The notes under the pieces: model-generated | The model's input: the letters and a program-made list of their open reading frames with translations, nothing else | The model's database searches: none | Told to the model about the DNA's origin: nothing | Origin: Siphonodentalium dalli | Lineage: Eukaryota; Mollusca; Scaphopoda; Gadilida; Siphonodentaliidae | Reading direction: 5' to 3' | Assembly: GCA_032622095.1 (NCBI GenBank) | Contig: CP136064.1 | Coordinates: forward strand, 217,572,205-217,636,204 | Length of the DNA: 64,000 bases | Part shown: positions 53,001 to 62,000 of the stretch, one piece after another | Numbering within the stretch: position 1 is the stretch's first letter | Layout of the letters: the number at the start of each line of letters is the position of its first letter | Made by a program: the position numbers and the translations under genes

Positions 53001-56000
53001 ATATGATCCACGGTCCGATAAAATGTTGACACCTGAGGTAAACGTTTAACATCCCCTATTGCATGATACCGTAAGCTTACTAAGAACGCTCTATATTGTT
53101 CACATGTGTTTATTAGTGCCCGTTTAAGTCGACTGAGGTCAACGTCACCTATCAAATGACACATCTCGGGTCAATTTACCCATATGAATCAATTAGTGCA
53201 GGTATACTATCTGTATTTAAAGTGGTGGTAAACACTCCAGTTGGGTGATCAAATAGAAATGGTGAATAATCTTCCTCAAAGTAGTTATATTTTACAAATA
53301 TTATATCCAAATTGGCAAAACACACCGTCATTCTTATGTTAATGAAATGAAGTGACTCTCGATGGCGAAATCATTTTCGTAAGTTTATCGCCGCTAGTTG
53401 CGTCCCGAATCTAGAAGTAAATATTTTCATTTGAGCGTAGTTCAGACGATGTTTTCTTTGGAGTGATACGGTCGATTTGCTTCAGATTTTCGACTATGTT
53501 AGTAGAATGCTATATTCCCCCAGTTGGCATGGTGCCTGAATACTAACTTACCAGTTTCACGTACCCGAAGAAGCGCATAATATGTCTTTAAAAAGAAAAC
53601 AATTCTTGCGAAAGAAATATTTTCTCGCCCGCGAGAAATAATCATATTTTAGAAATATTTTCTTATCTTAAGAAATTATATTTATGTGTATAAATATGGT
53701 TCACCTTAAAAATATTTTCTTAATCATTAGAAATAATATCTTATTTTGTTATAAGAATATTCCACCCCTCTCAGTGGTGTAGTGCCCACAAGAAAAATTA
53801 TTCTTGGTATAGAATATTTTTCTTAAAACATAAAAACATTTTCTTTTTATTATATGACTATCGTTTTTCTTTCCCCAATACCGCTATTGTATAGCGATCA
53901 TTTCCTGGCCATCGGATCAGCTGCAGTTTGATCCGATGTCATACCACCCTTCCTCATCTCGAGTACTGCGCATGACCGGAAAAAAGCAGGATAGTTCTTT
54001 CTTTATTTTTGATACTAGCGAGCGTGTGAATTGGTTTCATTTCATAATTAATGAGAGAAATTGTGCTTTTTAAATAAAAAGCATGTCATATAATAAACCT
54101 GTTATCGCTGCAGTGAATTGATATGGGCTTCGCATCAGGTCTCGTTGAAGAGGTCAGATCGCTGGATCAAATTCGACGCCTGCGGCGGCTCGTTTGATCC
54201 AGCGATCTGACCTCTTCAACTCGACGATTCAGAGGTTGGTTGTAATAATTAAAGGTACTCAATCCGATAAAACTCCTCTCAATTACTATTTCAATGGCTT
54301 CGGGGGTCAAAAATATTTGATTCGAGTCGAGGAAGTCACCCATCAAAGCTCAGATTTGTTAGATATCGATTTTAGAAATCTATTATTTTCCATTATCGGG
54401 AATTCTTTCTGGCCCAGAAGACAGTCAAAATTTCGTTATTATTACCACTTGATTATAGAGTTATCCATCCTTGTCTGTTTGAATAGCGTTTTGGCGTAAA
54501 ATCTCGAGCAGGTTACCAAATTGACGGCAGTTATTAGTACTCATCTCGAGCAATTAACAAATTTCAAAAATCAATATCTAATAACTCTGAACTTTGTTTG
54601 ATGGGTTCCTCGACTCGAATCAAATATTTTTTACCCCCAAAGCCAAAGAAATAGTAATATAGGACCCTCTGATCGGATTGTTGTTGTTGGAATCTGTTGA
54701 GATGGGGCCCCTCTGATCGGATTGAGTACCTTTAAGTACAATTGGTCATATATAATAAACATATTATTACTACAGTGAAGTGATCTGAGTCTCCACATCA
54801 CGTCTCGTCGAGAAGGTGAGATCACGGATCAGACTCGCAGCCTGCGGCAGCTCGTCTGATCCGTGATCTCACCCTCTCAACTCGGCGTGATATGGAGACT
54901 CAGATCACTCACTGTAGTGATAATCTCTATTAACTACCTTTCTACGAGCATTATGTAACCCAAAAAGACGCACTGAAGCAATAAAAAATGCAACTGAACA
55001 AGGTGTTTGGGTCCCAAACAAAAACAGCCATTTGCACGACATGCAACAGAAAAGAGCGTTCCGTGTTATTCTATTCCTGATATGGTAGCAATAAAGAGCG
55101 TTTGCCAGAAAACGGCTGAATATGGCTGTGACTTTGGCAAGCATACGAAGCCGGCATACCAATATTTCATGTATTTATCGACCTATCGTATTATATCCGT
55201 CGCTTCAAATAACGTAGAACAAATTTGGAGGTTCGAATGAGCCATGTCCGTTTAAGATATATTTTCCATATAAGAACATTTCTTTTGGCAGTGTAAATGA
55301 AGACAAATTATCTCTATATACACGTGTTGTAATTATCTGGACACAAAGAGTCGAACGAGAAGATCATTTACCTGTTAATACTAGCACACTAGTTCCAAAA
55401 ATTTTAAGTCGTGGCCACGAGAATAAAGTCGTGGCCACGAGAATATGAAGTCGTGGCCACGAGAATATGAAGTCGTGGCCACGAGCATATGAAGTCGTGG
55501 CCACGAGACTACGAAGTCGTGGCCACGAGAATAAGGTCGTGGCCACGAGAATAAAGTCGTGGCCACGAGCATAATGTCGTGGCCACGAGCATAAAGTCGT
55601 GGCCACGAGAATATGGTCGTGGCCACGAGAATATAGTCGTGGCCACGAGAATATGAAGTCGTGGCCACGAGAATATGAAGTCGTGGCCACGAGAATAAAG
55701 TCGTGGGCACGAGAATAAAGTCGTGGCCACGAGACTATGAAGTCGTGGCCACGAGAATAAGGTCGTGGCCACGAGAATAAAGTCGTGGCCACGAGAATAA
55801 AGTCGTGGGCACGAGAATAAAGTCGTGGCCACGAGACTATGAAGTCGTGGCCACGAGAATATGGTCGTGGTCACGAGAATAAAGTCGTGGGCACGAGAAT
55901 AAAGTCGTGGCCACGAGAATAAAGTCGTGGGCACGAGAATAAAGTCGTGGCCACGAGAATATGGTCGTGGCCACGATAATAAAGTCGTGGCCACGAGAAT

Positions 56001-59000
56001 AATGTCGTGGCCACGAGAATATGGTCGTGGCCACGACATTATTCTCGTGCCCACGACTTCATTCTCGTGCCCACGACTTTATTCTCGTGGCCACGACTTC
56101 ATATTCTCGTGGCCACGACTTCATAGTATCGTGGCCACGACTTCATATTCTCGTGGCCACGACTTCACATACTCGTGGCCACGACCATATTCTCGTGGCC
56201 ACGACTTTATTCTCGTGCCCACGACTTTATTCTCGTGCCCACGACTTTATTCTCGTGGCCACGACTTCATATTCTCGTGGCCACGACTTCATAGTCTCGT
56301 GGCCACGACTTCACATTCTCGTGGCCACGACTTTATTCTCGTGGCCACGACCATATTCTCGTGGCCACGACTTTATTCTCGTGCCCACGACTTTATTCTC
56401 GTGCCCACGACTTTATTCTCGTGGCCACGACCATATTCTCGTGGCCACGACTTCATAGTCTCGTGGCCACGACTTCATATTCTCGTGGCCACGACCTTAT
56501 TCTCGTGGCCACGACTTCATATTCTCGTGGCCACGACTTCATATTCTCGTGGCCACGACTTTATTCTCGTGGCCACGACTTAAAAAAAACATTCGGATGT
56601 CACCTCCGGGGCTCCATAGTTTAATGAGACTATTGAATGTATAATTTATGCATTCCTTGTTTCAGAGTTACTTTTAGCGAAGAACTTGAAAGAAAAAGCA
56701 CAAATTGCTATCTCACACAGTGGCTCTGGCCAATTTACTGTTCAGAACTAATTTACAATTATAAATCGACGTCACACACTTCTTGTTTTCAATTTTTCGC
56801 GCAGAAGTAAGATAAACGCTCTTTATTTGTACCATATTATGAATGGACTAACATGTAACGCACTTTATTGTTCCACGCTGATGAAAGGTAGAAACCCGAC
56901 GTTTCTAAAATCTGAATTGAACACATCTTAGTCCGTATACAAGTAGTTAACGACATATTATGCACTTCTTCGGGTACGTGGAACTGGTAAGTTAGTATTC
57001 AGGCACCATGCCAACTGGTGGAATATAGCATTATACTAACAGTCGAAAATCTGAAGCAAATCGACTATATCACTCCAAAGAAAACATCGTCTGAACTAAT
57101 CAAATGAAAATATTTACTTCTAGATTCGGGACGCAACTAGCGGCGATAAACTTACGAAAATGATTTCGCCATCGAGAGTCACTTCATTTCATTAACATAA
57201 GAATGACGGTGCGTTTTGTCAATGTGGATATAATATTTGTAAAATATAACAACTTTGAGGAAGATTATTCACCATTTCTATTTGATCACCCTACTGGAGT
57301 GTTTACGATCACTTTAACGTATATATCGACATAATTTGATTCCCGAAACAGGCCAGGAGTGTATAATACAAACCAGGCATAATTTCAATCTTCAAATTAT
57401 TTACCGCCACTGGGACTTAAAGGCACGTGAGGCCTTAGTTGTCGAAAATATTCATATTTGTTCTAATCACCGTAAACAGAAAAACGTTAAAACGCATACA
57501 GTTTCGTTCATATATACCATGACCATCACGTAAACAGCATGTTACAATAAAGACCTACTATATTTTACCTATAAGCAAGAGCCTGATTGTGTTACAGAAG
57601 ACAGCACAATGCTACTGGCTAATCACACACAAATGGCATAAACGCTCTTTATTAGTTCCATATCAGGAATTCACCAACAAAGAACGCTCTTTATGTTTAC
57701 CATCATAATATAAACAAACACCAGAAAAGTAACTTTTTATGCTTTTGTTTACATAACAATGGTCAAACATTTGACAATAACATACTGTTTATGCGATATT
57801 TCTTATTTGTATACGGACAAAGTATGTCTACATTTTGATGTTCTTTCTGTTTGTGGCGGTTTTTGACGGGTGGAAATATTTTCACAGGATACCCACCACC
57901 AAGGCCAACCGTACCGTTAACCTGTCCTCGTGAAATAAGCACAATACGGGCTTGTTTTGAATGCATCGCTTTAGTCCCATATATAGCTTAATTGAAGAAA
58001 AATACCCTTTATATGGGCGTAAAATGTTTCGTTCAAAATACGCCCGTATAGAGATTATACCATTATGAAATAAGCTCACATTGGCATTATTTAATCTACT
58101 TTTTTCATCGATACGACTTACCCGAAAAACGCACTTTATAATGTGTGTTCACTGCGGCTCGCGCCATTCAACTGAATAACGGTTATAAGTTCTAAATGAG
58201 CCTATTTCAGAGTCAAGTAAGTCCAATCGATATGAACATATGTGAATATTTAGGTCCTATATGAACCTATTTACAGGAGGATAAATTATGATGACAGAGA
58301 ATGAATAATGTTTAATAGGACCACAAACCTGAAAGAAATGTTAAACTCCCAGATGACCCTTCGTCAGTTTAAATCCCCAAATATAACCATAGACGGTTAC
58401 ATATACCATATGTTAAGTGTTGCTGCCGATGACTCGTCGTCAAAATGAAGTTCCTCTCACTTAGTACGTATACCGAGTAGTATTGTCAAGGTCCATTTCA
58501 TTCAGCGATCGAAACACTTTCAAAGGTGAACCCTACCTGTTCCGTACTCAATCATTATTTTAATGAGGTATAGCATACAAAAACGAGACATAAATCCGAA
58601 GGAAAAAGGTGTACAAATCGCTCATTCCTAAGTACTTTATATGATATATGTACACAAACAGAAGATAACATTTTAAGAGCTTTTTGATGCCATTTTCACA
58701 CACTCGTAAACTGGTATGGTTAAGAAAAAGTAAACAATATTTTTGAAAGAAGTGATCAATTATTCTCAACAATGATCGAGACTCTATCGCGCAACACTCA
58801 TAGAATGTTCAAATAGGAATTGTTTTGGAAGTATACACTGTGGCACAATAAAACGGTGTATCGAGGTCTTTCGTCCGTATCAATTGAATTGAAACTATAT
58901 CCCAGAGCTATGAATGGTTTGATCTCAGGTGCGTCTCGGGTTAAGTGGGTGGGTGTCATGTTATGATCATCTGATAGTCCATGCACCCAGGACGTCCGAC

Positions 59001-62000
59001 GCCAACTCAATTTGTGGTTCACTTATCACATTGACCAGGGTTCTAGCATAGTCACGATGAACTCGTATGCATGCTCCACATTATACCACACATGGTCAAG
59101 TGGTCCTGTCTAATGTTCTATGATGCTGGTGGGTCCTGCTGAATTGATATGATGCTGTCAGAGCAAACTGATGCTGTTTAGAAGAAGTATCGTTATTTTT
59201 TCCAAAGTTGTAATTTTCGCGGTGTTAGGATAATCTGAACATATCCTGGAAAATCCATTATGTGTATCAAACATTCTAATATAATATATTGCGAAATATT
59301 TTAATATTGCTTGCATTAGTTGTTGCAAATAGACTATAATCAAGATGGCTATTCACACCGTTTTGCAAACACTAACGCAGCAATTATTACATTAAAAATA
59401 CATATAGTTGTTCTTGAAAGTTTCAAACAGACGCCGGTTTTTTCTCAAATCATTCGGATTAGCTAAATACCGCGTAAATGACTGCTTCAAGACAAATAAC
59501 GGTACTTTTTCGTAACCAAATCAGGATGCTCTACCGTGCAGCATCATAGCAATCCAGTGGGACCCCCCCCCCCCAACAGCATAGCAGACTAGCAGGACCA
59601 CATGGCAAGGGGTGTATACTAATTTATATATATAGTTCTGATGGCTTCACATGGGTTGAGGATCACCAACATATAGACATGTATCATTGCAATACAAATG
59701 ACGTGTTATGATTATCAAATCAATGTGGTTTGACCGTCAACGACCAGGGCCTTGTACTGTGAAATTACAAATACTATTTTTGAGCCCATTATTATAATGA
59801 AAATTACTTTATGACTTCAGTCATAAAGTAATTTTCATTATAATTACCATGTTGTTTGTATCGTTCATAGAGCACATGAGTGTATTTTGCACTCATCCAT
59901 GGCTCAAATTCATTCAAAGTTGTATGCATATATTTTGTTGAGTATATAAAAGGAGATAGCCCCACAAATGGCCGGATTTATGGTAAAGTCCCCCCTTTAA
60001 GACTGTTATCGGTTATTATTCATTCTTATATGATCTAGCCAATTTCCAAATGAAACTTGAGAGTTCAGTTTCTCAGAACAATGCAGAATGAATGGTAACC
60101 GACAACAGTTTTAAATAAAATTGTAATTTAAAGACATTGTATATACGTGTTCTGGGTGCGTGAAACTGATAAGTTAGTATCCAGGCTCTGTGTCAACTGG
60201 GGGCATGTAGTATTCTACTAATATCGCCGAAAATCTGAAGCAAATCCACCGTATAACTCCATAGAAAACATCGTCTGAACCTCGCTCAATTGTAAATATT
60301 TACTACTCGATTCGCGGGACGCATCTATCGGCGATAAACAAACCAAACGATTTCGTCATCGAGAGTCATTGCATTTAATTAATATATAAGACTGACTGTG
60401 TGTGTTGTCAATTTGGATATAATATTTGTAAAAATTACTACTTTCAACAAAATTATTCTCCATTTATATTTGAACACCCTGCCGGGGTGTTTCACACCAC
60501 TGTAAGGTAATCTTACATTCTTTATACGTATATATACGTATAATGGCAGCGTTCGGACCAGCAGCGAGCCAGGGGAATAAACACTGTCTTGCAGTTTGAA
60601 TAACGCTGGCAAAATAGTGAGGACTTACCCAAATTCAGAAGTTGGTTGTCCCACAATGTTATGACACGAAATGCAGTAATATTAATAATTCCTGTATCTC
60701 ATGACCGTATATTTAATGTCGGTGTGCATGGTGTGGAACACAGGACATTACTACGTTTCTCGTCGGATATACAAACAAATATACTTCTGTATATAAAGGA
60801 GTTTTAATTGTCCTGTTTATAGGCTATATCCGTTGATTGATATAATTTCCCTTTCAGTTGCCATGAAGCATGAGATGTTTGGTTCTGGCTTCCATTGTGT
60901 TGAAGTGGGTCGTCATGTTTATCCCATCGATACCCATTACATATCGAATCGAGATAGGTCGGGTATAATTAAGATGCGGTCGTAGCATAGCTAATAACGG
61001 AGTCAGGTTGAGAGATCTATTTGTGAACGAGAAACGTTTAGCATCTGAATGGTCTTGTTTCGAGGGCTCATATAAAATTCAACAATAACGTCCGCATAAA
61101 TGAACACATCGATTAGTATGTCACTGCGATGAGAAAACGTCCGATGGTGTCAACTTCAGTGTTCTGACAGTGGGTCAAGGGGAAGAACTCAATTGTGTTG
61201 GAATCAACACAACATCTCCGAAAGGAAATCGTTATTAAAAAGACAACAACAAAATACTGCTAACGTGGACATTTTTTTCTGACATGGGGTCGGAGTAAAG
61301 TGTGGCTACAATTCAGATGTAACCCCACTTTGATAACATTAATTGATAAGGCGAAAAAAAAATTGTTATGGATATCTCATGTTTTTGGGGAATATTTGAA
61401 CGAGTGAAGGGGAATCGCGAAGTTCAACTCGACAATCCGCGCCATGCCATATCGTGACGAAATACAACGGCCAAAGGACGATGGAGATTTTTCACCAGGA
61501 GTCGGTTGGCAGTATCTTGTCATCTTGTGCAATCCATACTGACACATATGTATTTTGCCCACAGTGTATGAATATAGAGAAGGGTTGAAAATCACGACCT
61601 CTCAGTGTACACGTGGAAAAAACCAGATGTTTATTAGCATTTGTAGCGCCAGTGTTCGAACTCTCCTATTGGAATAAGGACACAGAATTTACCAACGACG
61701 CCTGCAGTTAAAACTGAATACCTTAAAACGTTAATATTGGAAAATTTTGGAAAATATGATCTGGTACTTTTTGGAATAATTATCAGCAAATGATTTTGAT
61801 CAAATCTTAAGACATAATATTTGTAAATAGTTATGCTGTGTTGGGCCTATAGTTACTAGATATGACAACTCACCTTCGTGTCTTCCATGACTTTCTGCTC
61901 AGCTTTCTCTCGAGAGGTGTAATCGAACACTTTCTTAACTGGTTTTTCCGTAGGTTCAGGTTGTACCTGAAACCGAAAACGTTCATGGTAATATGACAGG

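Larger units (their letters stand above)
54921..58140. repeat. Dispersed AACGCTCTTTATT..CCATAT motif
   Basis: AACGCTCTTTATTTGTACC (56814), AACGCTCTTTATTAGTTCC (57640), AACGCTCTTTATGTTTACC (57683), and on the minus strand AACGCTCTTTATTGCTACC (about 55102 downwards), three of them followed by CATAT(C/T)A(G/T)GAAT or a close variant. Shorter relatives (AACGCACTTTAT) lie at 56857 and 58128. Confidence 0.55.

Noticed and set aside
55364-56624. Long ORFs (up to 218 codons) repeating SWPRLYSRGHD and LVATT in several frames
   Set aside because: They are forced by the 20-22 base palindromic repeat, which is open in several frames on both strands. No sign of a host protein.
58530-58590. Candidate for the missing gene 2 exon (MIEYGT before a GTAGGG donor on the minus strand)
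   Set aside because: The phase would fit, but there is no AG acceptor within about 60 bases and the upstream text is hydrophobic AT-rich noise.
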